Source: a virus. From it: a stretch of DNA of 28,614 nucleotides. The notes below the pieces were generated by a model, which saw only the letters and a program-made list of their open reading frames with translations, had not been told where the DNA came from and ran no database searches. The position numbers and the translations under genes are program-made. Shown in pieces: positions 21,460-28,325 of this stretch (the stretch's first letter is position 1; every line of letters starts with the position of its first letter). The DNA lies in the IMG/VR virus record IMGVR_UViG_3300022871_000990, positions 1-28,614 of that record; one strand, given 5' to 3'.

Positions 21460-22337
21460 TTACGCTCTTAATAGATTGCAATTTCTTAACGTATCGAGCA
21501 TACTACACCACCGGTGGAATGTCTTCCAGCGGATCAGCCACGGGGATCCCTTACGGTTTTTTCATGTCACTCTTAATATTGTCTGAGCGGTTCAAGACAA
21601 ATAAGTTTTGCTTCTGCTGGGACAGCAAAACGTCCAGACGCCATAAACTGTTCAACGATTACAAAGCGAACCGACGTGAAGATTTGACTGACGAAGAACG
21701 AGCTGAAAAGAATGATATTCATGCCCAAATAAACGCTCTACGAGACGAACTCATTCCGAGGGTCGGATTCAGGAATAGTATTCACCAAGAAGGATTTGAG
21801 GCAGACGATTTAATCGCCAAGGCTGTAATTAATAATCCTACCACTCAGTTTGTGGGGGTATCTGCAGACAACGATCTTTTCCAGTTATTACGTCATCCAA
21901 ACTTTTTAATGTTCAGTCCGACCGCTAACAAACTGTGGACTGCCTCATCGTTTGCGATGGAATATGGTATCTCCGCTCGTGATTGGGTATCAGTAAAGTG
22001 CATTGCAGGTTGTCCGGGAGATGGAGTGCCTGGTATACCGGGGGTGGCAATTAAGACTGCAGTCCAGTATATGAATGGCACTTTGAGTAACGGAAAGAAA
22101 TACAGAGACATAACAAATAAACTTGCGTTGATCAAGAGAAACTACCGGCTTGTATCGTTGCCGTTCGTGGGGATGGCACCAGTGAGATTGGTGAAGATGA
22201 AGGAAGAATTATCCATAGTAAAACTTCTTCAACTGTTTTCTGACTGTGATTTTCAATCTTTCCTAACCCGGCCAATGCAAACCCGATGGTCTAGCTTTGT
22301 CAAGGGTTATGTTAAATCAACCGTTGCCAAACAGTAG
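21456..22337 (+). CDS. 5'-3' exonuclease / flap endonuclease
   Basis: A 293-residue FEN-type nuclease like the N-domain of DNA polymerase I and T5 D15. Metal ligands and landmarks: IDCNFLTYRAYY (active-site Asp near residue 7), FCWDSKTSRRHKLFNDYKANR (Asp and helical-arch bases), GFEADDLIAKA, SADNDLFQLL, and GCPGDGVPGIPGVAIKTA, the helix-3-turn-helix DNA grip. It supplies the 5' nuclease missing from the split polymerase and would remove RNA primers and flaps. The start overlaps the recombinase stop by four bases. Confidence 0.9.
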   Translation: MITLLIDCNFLTYRAYYTTGGMSSSGSATGIPYGFFMSLLILSERFKTNKFCFCWDSKTSRRHKLFNDYKANRREDLTDEERAEKNDIHAQINALRDELIPRVGFRNSIHQEGFEADDLIAKAVINNPTTQFVGVSADNDLFQLLRHPNFLMFSPTANKLWTASSFAMEYGISARDWVSVKCIAGCPGDGVPGIPGVAIKTAVQYMNGTLSNGKKYRDITNKLALIKRNYRLVSLPFVGMAPVRLVKMKEELSIVKLLQLFSDCDFQSFLTRPMQTRWSSFVKGYVKSTVAKQ

Positions 22338-22340
22338 AAT
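22312..22340 (+). promoter_or_regulatory. Possible promoter, TTAAAT/TAGAAT
   Basis: TTAAAT (22312-22317), a 17-base spacer, TAGAAT (22335-22340), at the end of the 5' nuclease gene and just before the transglycosylase-like gene. Spacing and -35 match the family, but GAA after the -35 is missing and the -10 is weaker. Confidence 0.4.
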
Positions 22341-22357
22341 AGAGTAAGGAGAAAATC

Positions 22358-22705
22358 ATGATTAACATCGCGTGGACTATACTTTTAACCGCAGTAGCTA
22401 TGGTTGAATCTGGTGAGAACATCAACGCCTATAATCAGGGTGAGAATGCCATCGGTTTGCTCCAGATACGCCAGCCCGCCGTGGATGATCTGAACCGTCT
22501 GTGGAAGACGAGTTACAAACTGACTGACTTCTACGATCCGATCCTGGCGCAGAGAGCATTCAAATCTTATGGTAAAATGTACGGTGCCAAGACCGCAAAG
22601 GAGTATTGCGTGATCTGGAACGGTGGTCCTCGTGGATGCGAGAAAAAGACAACTGAAACATATTGGGTGAAAGTTCAACAGGCAATCAAGGAGTTGGAAC
22701 AATGA
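22358..22705 (+). CDS. SLT-type lytic transglycosylase-like protein
   Basis: A 115-residue lysozyme-fold protein. The catalytic Glu is in AMVESGENINAYNQGENAIGL, with GLLQIRQPAVDDLN following, the usual 'ESGxxxxAxxxxxxAxGLxQI' signature, and VIWNGGPRGCEKKT near the C-terminus, typical of phage SLT domains. The first 15 residues are hydrophobic but run straight into the catalytic helix, so they are core helix and not a cleavable signal. It may cut peptidoglycan glycan strands at entry or lysis. It is small and unusually placed among replication genes. AAGGAG lies upstream. Confidence 0.72.
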   Translation: MINIAWTILLTAVAMVESGENINAYNQGENAIGLLQIRQPAVDDLNRLWKTSYKLTDFYDPILAQRAFKSYGKMYGAKTAKEYCVIWNGGPRGCEKKTTETYWVKVQQAIKELEQ

Positions 22706-23211
22706 GTGACAAACGCATATATATTGGAATTGACAATGGCGTCAGTGGAAGTATAGGTTTAATCCGGCAATCGGCCACTGAGAGACATACAGAATTCTTT
22801 CCTGTCCCCACTTTCTCGGAACAAAATTACACAAAGGCAAAACAGAACATCACCAGGATAGACCACAAAAGTCTGCTGGAACGCCTGAGATATGTTGCCG
22901 GAGAAATCCATATTGTCATGGAGCGCCCCATGGTGAACCCCATGCGCTTCCGCGCGACCACGTCTGCCCTGCGGGCATTGGAAAGTACGCTTTGCATACT
23001 GGAGATATTGGGGTTGTCCTTCAGCTATGTTGACTCCAAGGCATGGCAGAAGATGCTCCTGCCGCTTGGCGTCAAGGGAACGCCGGAGCTGAAGAAGGCA
23101 AGCATAGACATCGGGTGTCGGCTGTTCCCAGAGCACGCCGAGGCCATACGGAAGCAGAAGGACGCCGACGGAATCTTGATCGCAGAGTACTGCAGGAGAA
23201 CGTTCGAGTAG
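22702..23211 (+). CDS. RuvC-like Holliday junction resolvase
   Basis: A 169-residue RNase H-fold nuclease. YIGIDNGVSGSIGLI carries the first catalytic Asp, HIVMERPMVNPM the Glu, and KDADGILIAEYCRR the C-terminal acidic pair. Pattern and length match RuvC and phage resolvases. It would resolve recombination intermediates and branched DNA before packaging. ATG 22702 is chosen for AAGGAG upstream and the ATGA overlap with the preceding stop; an in-frame start at 22663 would add residues from the preceding gene. Confidence 0.82.
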   Translation: MSDKRIYIGIDNGVSGSIGLIRQSATERHTEFFPVPTFSEQNYTKAKQNITRIDHKSLLERLRYVAGEIHIVMERPMVNPMRFRATTSALRALESTLCILEILGLSFSYVDSKAWQKMLLPLGVKGTPELKKASIDIGCRLFPEHAEAIRKQKDADGILIAEYCRRTFE

Positions 23212-23234
23212 TAAACCAAACAAAGGAGAACAGA

Positions 23235-23519
23235 ATGAAACAAGACCTGACATTGCTAATAATTGCCGCAGTAATCATCTTTTTGGTGGCTGTTGCTGCT
23301 TTCAAGGTCGAGCGGTTTATGTATTGGAAATTCAGTGAGCAAGCGGAGCTTGCCAAAGAGATTAAACAGGTTGAGAAACGAATCACAGTTCTTAACCGCC
23401 GAACGATAGATATTGCAACGAAGCATAACGCAATCGTTCAGTATCTTGTCCAAACACCATGGGCTGTGACCAATACGGCTCCTGAGAAGATTACTAAGAA
23501 AAATGAAAACCAAAATTAA
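23235..23519 (+). CDS. Small membrane-anchored coiled-coil protein
   Basis: A 94-residue protein with a single N-terminal membrane segment (about residues 5-23, LTLLIIAAVIIFLVAVAAF) followed by a helix with heptad-like spacing (KEIKQVEKRITVLNRRTIDIATKH) and a short polar tail. AAGGAG precedes the ATG. The shape recalls an inner-membrane spanin subunit, and a transglycosylase-like gene lies 530 bases upstream, but no partner outer-membrane lipoprotein gene is visible, so a lysis role is only a suggestion. Confidence 0.6.
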   Translation: MKQDLTLLIIAAVIIFLVAVAAFKVERFMYWKFSEQAELAKEIKQVEKRITVLNRRTIDIATKHNAIVQYLVQTPWAVTNTAPEKITKKNENQN

Positions 23520-23531
23520 TAGGAGGACACA

Positions 23532-23783
23532 ATGAGATCAAGCGTAACACTTGGGGCAGAGTATCGGGACAAGATCACGAAATTCAAGGGCATATGCACG
23601 GGGTCGTGCGATTATATCAGCGGGTGCAATCAAGCATTATTGGCTCCGCGAGTTGGGAAAGACGGCAAAAAGAATGGCGGGGAATGGTTTGACGTGCAAC
23701 GGCTGGAACGTGCCGGATCGAAAATCATCAAGTTAGATAACATCGAAACGCCGGGCTGTGATATGCCAGCTCCGATACGGTAA
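23532..23783 (+). CDS. Conserved small phage protein
   Basis: An 83-residue protein of a family seen in many phages, recognisable by LGAEYRDKITKFKGICTG, YISGCNQALLAP and EWFDVQRLE. The pattern 'G..V.D.ITGF.GiaTg...Y..GC..' suggests a small beta-barrel, SH3-like fold. Function unknown. AGGAGG lies upstream of the ATG. It is the last gene before the tmRNA. Confidence 0.6.
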   Translation: MRSSVTLGAEYRDKITKFKGICTGSCDYISGCNQALLAPRVGKDGKKNGGEWFDVQRLERAGSKIIKLDNIETPGCDMPAPIR

Positions 23784-23798
23784 CATTTAGAGATATTG

Positions 23799-23827
23799 TT
23801 TAACCTATTTCAAAACAACAATATAAA
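23799..23827 (+). promoter_or_regulatory. Promoter of tmRNA
   Basis: TTTAAC (23799-23804), a 17-base spacer, TATAAA (23822-23827), ending 16 bases before the mature tmRNA 5' end, which would be trimmed by RNase P. Confidence 0.5.
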
Positions 23828-23843
23828 AGGGATGATTAAAGAA

Positions 23844-24173
23844 GGGCGCGACATGGATTCGACGCTGACAGGTAGCAGAGAGATGCGTGCCGGGGTTGGT
23901 CGGTTGGCCCCGTTATCAAGCCGACTGCATGATACTCGCCTACGAGTACAAAACGGCGGCTTAAAGTCGCCTAGGAACCCGGAGAGGCGCGGAAGTATCC
24001 GGCAGTACGACTCGCACATCCGCATGATGGGGTTTGTCCGTAGGCCGACAGGAAACGGACTGGTGGTAGGTGTCTATCCAGACGCCCCAGTTGCCGGACT
24101 TAAACCGGATATGCGCGTAGAGTCTCCTGTGAACTGACTGCGGACGGGGGTTCGATTCCCCCCGCGTCCACCA
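23844..24173 (+). ncRNA. ssrA: Transfer-messenger RNA (tmRNA)
   Basis: Complete one-piece tmRNA of 330 bases. The acceptor stem GGGCGCG (23844-23850) pairs with CGCGTCC (24163-24169); its third pair is G-U, the alanine identity element. GACATGGATTCGACG follows the 5' strand, as in bacterial tmRNA. The T-arm is GGGGG-TTCGATT-CCCCC (24146-24162), with discriminator A and encoded CCA (24171-24173). Pseudoknot 1 (CGGGG/CCCCG with TCGG/CCGA, near 23891-23925) aligns with E. coli, including CGGTTGGCC. The resume codon is GCC (23938), preceded by ATACTC where E. coli has ATAGTC. The tag reads AYEYKTAA, then TAA (23962-23964) inside a GGCG/CGCC hairpin. It would rescue stalled ribosomes and tag products. 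Confidence 0.93.
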
Positions 24174-24191
24174 TTTATAAAAAGGAAAGCT

Positions 24192-24356
24192 ATGACCAAA
24201 CCCAGACGTAAAAAGACACTAAAGAAAAGGCTTTCGACAATGAAGAAGGCAACTGCACTGGAGCATCTCTCCCCGTTGGAGAAACTGAAGGTCTCAGCAC
24301 TGACTAAAATGTATAAAATTTTCCCAGGACGAGGCAGGCAATCCCATATTTCTTGA
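24192..24356 (+). CDS. Small basic protein, unknown function
   Basis: A 54-residue, highly basic frame (MTKPRRKKTLKKRLSTMKKA at its start) with a central helix (LEHLSPLEKLKVSALTKMYKI) and a basic tail. AGGA lies seven bases before the ATG. It starts 19 bases after tmRNA CCA and ends 12 bases before the SbcC-like gene. No family recognised; nucleic-acid binding is plausible from charge alone. Confidence 0.5.
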   Translation: MTKPRRKKTLKKRLSTMKKATALEHLSPLEKLKVSALTKMYKIFPGRGRQSHIS

Positions 24357-24368
24357 AGAGGAAATAAA

Positions 24369-25451
24369 ATGATCCCACAACTCACAATCCACAATTTTCA
24401 AAGTCACAAGAACACGGTGCTCAAATTCCAACCGGGAATTAACTTCATTGCTGGTCAGAGCGATTGCGGAAAGACTGCCATCCTCCGTGCTCTCAACTGG
24501 GTGACAACTAACCGGCCTTCTGGTGAGAGCTTCCGATCTAGCTGGGGCGGGGAAACTTCTGTAGAGCTAATAATGAAAGACATGGCTGGTGCTCGCGAAA
24601 CGTGTGAAATCATAAGAGCAAAAGATAAAAATAAAAACCTTTATAGGAGAAGTCAGGGCAGAGGAGTCCATGATCTAGTAGCTTTCGGCCAGGACGTTCC
24701 TGCCGAGATTACCAAAGCACTGAACTTGTCAGAAATAAATATTCAGCACCAACTCGATGCTCCGTTCCTGCTCTCCGAAAGTCCCGGTGAGGTTGCCAGA
24801 CAGCTCAACGACATAGTTGACCTGACCGTGATTGACACATCTCAGTTCAACATCAATAAGATGGTCCGGCAGACCAGTCAAGAGCTGGCCACAGAAAGAG
24901 GGCGTCTAAGAGAACAACAGATCGAGCTTGAGAAGTACGCCTACCTCAACCAACTGGAAAAAGAAATTGAAGGCATTGAAAGCATGGAGAGGGGATTGGT
25001 TCTACTTTCTGATCAGAAAGATGTCATTGCCAAGATTATATCTGCGATGGAATTGCACGAGGGGCAGTTACTGGAGAGCGAGACGATTCTCAAAGCTGAA
25101 AACAAGATCAATGCGGTGGAAGCTCTTGTTGAGCAGGAAGAAGAGTATGCCAAACAAGTAGAGGAAATAGGCAACCTCAGTGCGAGAATCTCATCCAAGA
25201 TAGAAACGATCAAGGGGATTGGTACTATCCTCCCTGCCGAAGAGCCAATGTACATTCTATTTGAATTGATGGAGAAGCGAGGTGAGACAGAAGATCGCAG
25301 ATCCTCACTGGAAGAACTGGTGCAGGAAACATGTGCAGAGAAGATGAAACTGACTACCATCTCAGTTCAAGTAGACGCCATGGAGAACGAGTACGATCAA
25401 TTGATGCCGGAGACGTGTCCATTATGTGGGCAGAAAGTGAGAAAATTATGA
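24369..25451 (+). CDS. SbcC/Rad50-like ATPase, N-terminal half ending at the zinc hook
   Basis: A 360-residue protein. ATPase N-lobe: LTIHNFQSHKNTVLKFQPG, Walker A GQSDCGKT (29-36), and a Q-loop region with IQHQLDAPFLLSESPGEVARQLNDI (about 125-149). Residues about 165-345 form a charged coiled coil. The protein ends with CPLCGQKVRKL, the zinc-hook CxxC, six residues from the stop after CPLCG. The returning coiled coil, signature motif and Walker B of Rad50/SbcC are missing, and no downstream frame supplies them. It is immediately followed by genes including an SbcD-like nuclease. It may act as a short dimerising form or with a partner elsewhere. Confidence 0.75.
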   Translation: MIPQLTIHNFQSHKNTVLKFQPGINFIAGQSDCGKTAILRALNWVTTNRPSGESFRSSWGGETSVELIMKDMAGARETCEIIRAKDKNKNLYRRSQGRGVHDLVAFGQDVPAEITKALNLSEINIQHQLDAPFLLSESPGEVARQLNDIVDLTVIDTSQFNINKMVRQTSQELATERGRLREQQIELEKYAYLNQLEKEIEGIESMERGLVLLSDQKDVIAKIISAMELHEGQLLESETILKAENKINAVEALVEQEEEYAKQVEEIGNLSARISSKIETIKGIGTILPAEEPMYILFELMEKRGETEDRRSSLEELVQETCAEKMKLTTISVQVDAMENEYDQLMPETCPLCGQKVRKL

Positions 25452-25990
25452 GCAGCATCACAAGTGGCTTGACTGCCAAGGGGAAATGCATAAGAATTAG
25501 TTTGTCAATAACCTCTTCCCCCATAGAAATAAATGGATTCGTTGAAGAGGCTGACATGCTGTGGAAATGGAAAGACAAAAAAGGACACGTTCACCAATGG
25601 AAGAAGCACGGGAAGAAGGTTGATATTCCTACCACAAGAAAGAAACAAATTTACAGTATGGACCCTTGGGATGGGGATGTGTTTGAGTGTACAATTAGAG
25701 TATGTAAAAAATGCGGAGAAGAGGTTCATCCTAAATTTAATACCAAGTACACAACTAAATCTGCTACTGGTCTTCGGACAGTGGAGGGAAAATTTTGTAC
25801 ACCAGAAAAAGTCAATGTAGGACAGATTGTGGATCTGAAGGATTTATGCAAAGAGCTATGTGGCGAGATGGTAATTACAGGATGCCACCAATATGGCAAT
25901 GAGTATAACGCAGAATTTAGTTTAACAGGTGAGCTGACATTCTGCTGGAAGAAGAAACGGAAAAGCAAGAAAAGAAAAACAAGAAAATGA
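25448..25990 (+). CDS. Hypothetical protein between SbcC- and SbcD-like genes
   Basis: A 180-residue protein with no recognised family. It has strand-rich segments (KCIRISLSITSSPIEINGFVEEAD), a basic stretch (KKGHVHQWKKHGKKVDIPTTRKKQ), one CKKC knuckle with further Cys/His residues (CTIRVCKKCGEEVHPKF), and a very basic C-terminus (KKKRKSKKRKTRK). Translation is coupled on both sides: ATGA with the SbcC-like stop, four bases with the SbcD-like start. Being locked between two recombination partners suggests a related role, but it does not resemble the missing half of Rad50. An upstream in-frame ATG at 25331 overlaps the SbcC-like gene and is rejected. Confidence 0.55.
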   Translation: MSSITSGLTAKGKCIRISLSITSSPIEINGFVEEADMLWKWKDKKGHVHQWKKHGKKVDIPTTRKKQIYSMDPWDGDVFECTIRVCKKCGEEVHPKFNTKYTTKSATGLRTVEGKFCTPEKVNVGQIVDLKDLCKELCGEMVITGCHQYGNEYNAEFSLTGELTFCWKKKRKSKKRKTRK

Positions 25991-26907
25991 GAACGATCCA
26001 CAGAGCGACAAAGAAACCAACTTGCATCCTGACGGCAGACTGGCACCTGCGTGAGGACACTCCGGTCTGCCGGATGGACGACTACTGGAAAGCTCAAGCC
26101 GAAGCTATTGAGTTCATCTATGATTTACAATTGCAACATACTTGCCCCATCATTCACGCTGGGGATATGTTCGATCATTGGAAGCCGTCACCGTTCCTGC
26201 TGGCGTGGGCGATAGAGTATTTGCCGGATGAGATACATGTAGTCCCGGGACAGCACGACCTTCCCCAGCACAACCTTGATCTGCTGTCTAAATCGGGCCT
26301 GAACGTCCTTGAAAAGGCGGGAAGGGTAAAGTGCCTAGGGGAAGGGATTCGACCTCTTGTAGGCGATTCTACGACGGTTTATGGCTATGCCTGGGGGCAA
26401 ACGCCTCAGAAAATTGCATTTACCGAAGGATGCCGGGATATACTCGTTCTCCACACCATGACCTGGACCCACCGCATTCCATTCCCAGGATGCAAAGCTG
26501 ACAGTGCCCACGCTCTTTTGAAGAAGTTATCAGGATACGATTTAATAGTCACTGGAGACAATCATCAACCCTTTATTGTGGAGCATGAAGGACGAGTACT
26601 CTGCAATCCGGGCAGTATGATGCAGATGGCGGCAGACCAGCAAAGTCATAAACCACGAGTGTATCTGTATTATGCAGAAGACAACTCTGTGCAACCGGTC
26701 TACCTCCCATCCTCCAGTGACTATATTTCTAGGGAGCATATTGACAGGGCAGAGGAACGGGATCAGCGGGTTGAGGCATTCGTGTCACGACTCAAAGATG
26801 ATTTTGAGATTGGGCTGTCATTTGAGAAGAATCTCAAGGAGTATTTTGAAAAGAATAAGGCCAAGAAAGAAGTGAAGGATCTGGTCTGGAAGGCGGTGGA
26901 AACATGA
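25987..26907 (+). CDS. SbcD/Mre11-like metallophosphoesterase
   Basis: A 306-residue calcineurin-type nuclease. Metal-binding motifs in order: ADWHL (DxH, with D and H near residues 18-20), HAGDMFDHW, VVPGQHDLPQ where the usual GNHD is GQHD, LHTMT, and VTGDNHQPF (GDxH). NPGSMMQM follows, as in Mre11-type enzymes. It is expected to process DNA ends with a Rad50-like partner (24369) and feed UvsX recombination. The Asn to Gln change in GNHD affects a metal ligand position, which is uncommon. The start overlaps the preceding stop by four bases. Confidence 0.83.
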   Translation: MRTIHRATKKPTCILTADWHLREDTPVCRMDDYWKAQAEAIEFIYDLQLQHTCPIIHAGDMFDHWKPSPFLLAWAIEYLPDEIHVVPGQHDLPQHNLDLLSKSGLNVLEKAGRVKCLGEGIRPLVGDSTTVYGYAWGQTPQKIAFTEGCRDILVLHTMTWTHRIPFPGCKADSAHALLKKLSGYDLIVTGDNHQPFIVEHEGRVLCNPGSMMQMAADQQSHKPRVYLYYAEDNSVQPVYLPSSSDYISREHIDRAEERDQRVEAFVSRLKDDFEIGLSFEKNLKEYFEKNKAKKEVKDLVWKAVET

Positions 26908-27356
26908 ACAGCAAATACACAGAACGAATCCTGAGGAATGCACAAGCACTTCTCGACCGGCAGAAGGTGGGATCGATGGAGTCTCTAAAAGGATTTGCTC
27001 GACAGATGAAGTTGGATTATTGCGAGTTGAGTAGAAAGCTGTCTAAGAAAAGGAGCAACATGATTAACAAACCGAAAACGATGGCTGAGAAACTAGCACG
27101 TAAGCTGGCTTATGCGGATCAGATGCAAAAACTTGTTCCGTATTGCGATCATATCACCGTGCAATATGCTTTAGCGGTAGCGGCAAAATATTTTGGCTTA
27201 TATAGCCCAAAGACGGCAACCTGCGACGTTTGTAATTCCTTATGGGGTAAGTGTCTTGACTATTGTGACGCTACACAAGGCCATCAAGTAACAGCGGAAG
27301 AGAAGATGCTTTCACATCTACAGAATAAGGAGCCACCATGTACCAATCCCAAATAG
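26904..27356 (+). CDS. Hypothetical protein, possible dual start
   Basis: A 150-residue protein of unknown function. Residues 1-52 are a basic helical segment (LLDRQKVGSMESLKGFARQM). An in-frame ATG at 27060 (MINKPKTMAEK) has a much better ribosome binding site (AAAGGAG, about six bases upstream) than 26904, so a 98-residue product could also be made. The C-terminal part has CDVCNSLWGKCLDYCD, a Cys cluster that could bind zinc. The first start overlaps the SbcD-like stop (ATGA). Confidence 0.5.
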   Translation: MNSKYTERILRNAQALLDRQKVGSMESLKGFARQMKLDYCELSRKLSKKRSNMINKPKTMAEKLARKLAYADQMQKLVPYCDHITVQYALAVAAKYFGLYSPKTATCDVCNSLWGKCLDYCDATQGHQVTAEEKMLSHLQNKEPPCTNPK

Positions 27357-27577
27357 ACCAACGTGCCGCAGAGTTAGAAGCCGCTGACAAGCGCATGGAC
27401 CCGCACGGCCAGATCATAGACTCCGGCGAGTTGCGGGCGTGGGAGAGGCATTTCGGGCCATGGTGCTATGCAGTCCAGCGGTATTGTAAGAAGAGCAGAG
27501 GGCTGTGTGCGAACAGATGCTGGCAGACGTGGCGGGGATTGAACAATGAAAAACATCGCATCATTTTCGGGTGGTAA
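27338..27577 (+). CDS. Small hypothetical protein
   Basis: A 79-residue protein: an acidic helical N-terminus (IDQRAAELEAADKRMDP), then ELRAWERHFGPWCYAVQRYCKKSRGLCANRCWQ, rich in Trp and Cys. AAGGAG precedes the ATG. It overlaps the upstream gene by 19 bases and the downstream gene by 32. No family recognised. Confidence 0.5.
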   Translation: MYQSQIDQRAAELEAADKRMDPHGQIIDSGELRAWERHFGPWCYAVQRYCKKSRGLCANRCWQTWRGLNNEKHRIIFGW

Positions 27578-28322
27578 AGACAGTACAGCCATGGTCTTGC
27601 GGTTGATCGAGGAAGACTGGCCGCTGGATGAGATCGTATTCTTCGACACCGGGTGGGAGTTTCCGCAGATGCACGAGCACATTGACAGATTTGAGCAGTA
27701 CATCGGGAGGCCGATTACTCGGTTGCATCCTCGAGAGTCATTTGACTATAAAATGTGGATCAAACCCATTGTGCGAAGAAAGAAGTCATGTCCGATGCAC
27801 GGCAAGGTGTACCGCTGCGGCAATGGATGGCCCTCGTTCTTTAGCCGCTGGTGTACCCGTGAGAAGGTTGACGTGATTGACCGATATTGCGGCGACGCTC
27901 TGCAATATGTTGGGATTGCGGCAGATGAGACAAAACGGCTTAAAATGCGCAACTATCCCTTGGTTAAGTGGGGGATGACGGAGGCAGATTGCCTTCAACT
28001 GTGTTTGGATAAGGGGTTTGATTGGGGTGGGCTTTATAACCACTTTGACCGGGTGTCGTGTTTTTGTTGCCCGCTCAAAAGATTAGACGATTGCCGCACA
28101 TTACGAAAGTATTACCCGCCACTGTGGGGCAGAATGATTGAGATGGGCGACAACGTGAGAAGTCTAGAAGGTAGGCGGTTTCACCATGGCAAGACGGTGC
28201 GTGACCTTGAAGAACGATTTGCCCAAGAAGATAAGCAACAATGGTTACGACTGGACAAAATAGCAAGCCGGGACGTGGCGGGGATTGAGGACGTGAAACA
28301 AACAACAATCAAGGAGGAATAA
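27546..28322 (+). CDS. PAPS-reductase-family PP-loop protein
   Basis: A 258-residue adenine-nucleotide alpha-hydrolase-fold protein. The PP-loop is SFSGGKDSTAM (7-17), then FFDTGWEFPQMHEHI, typical of the phage phosphoadenosine phosphosulfate reductase family, and C-terminal CFCCPLKRLDDCRTLRKYYP, a Cys cluster seen in such phage proteins. Other cysteines (CPMHGKVYRCGNG, RWCTREK) may form a metal site. The known family activity is ATP- or PAPS-dependent sulfur chemistry; the phage members are mostly uncharacterised and this one need not be a sulfate reductase. There is no Dnd or other phosphorothioation gene nearby. Confidence 0.75.
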   Translation: MKNIASFSGGKDSTAMVLRLIEEDWPLDEIVFFDTGWEFPQMHEHIDRFEQYIGRPITRLHPRESFDYKMWIKPIVRRKKSCPMHGKVYRCGNGWPSFFSRWCTREKVDVIDRYCGDALQYVGIAADETKRLKMRNYPLVKWGMTEADCLQLCLDKGFDWGGLYNHFDRVSCFCCPLKRLDDCRTLRKYYPPLWGRMIEMGDNVRSLEGRRFHHGKTVRDLEERFAQEDKQQWLRLDKIASRDVAGIEDVKQTTIKEE

Positions 28323-28325
28323 AGT

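Noticed and set aside
23796-24137. 113-codon + strand frame
   Set aside because: It lies across the tmRNA promoter and body; the RNA features explain the sequence fully.
27546-28322. DNA phosphorothioation (DndC) gene
   Set aside because: The PP-loop family matches broadly, but no other Dnd gene is present and the C-terminal Cys cluster fits the generic phage PAPS-reductase-like group better.
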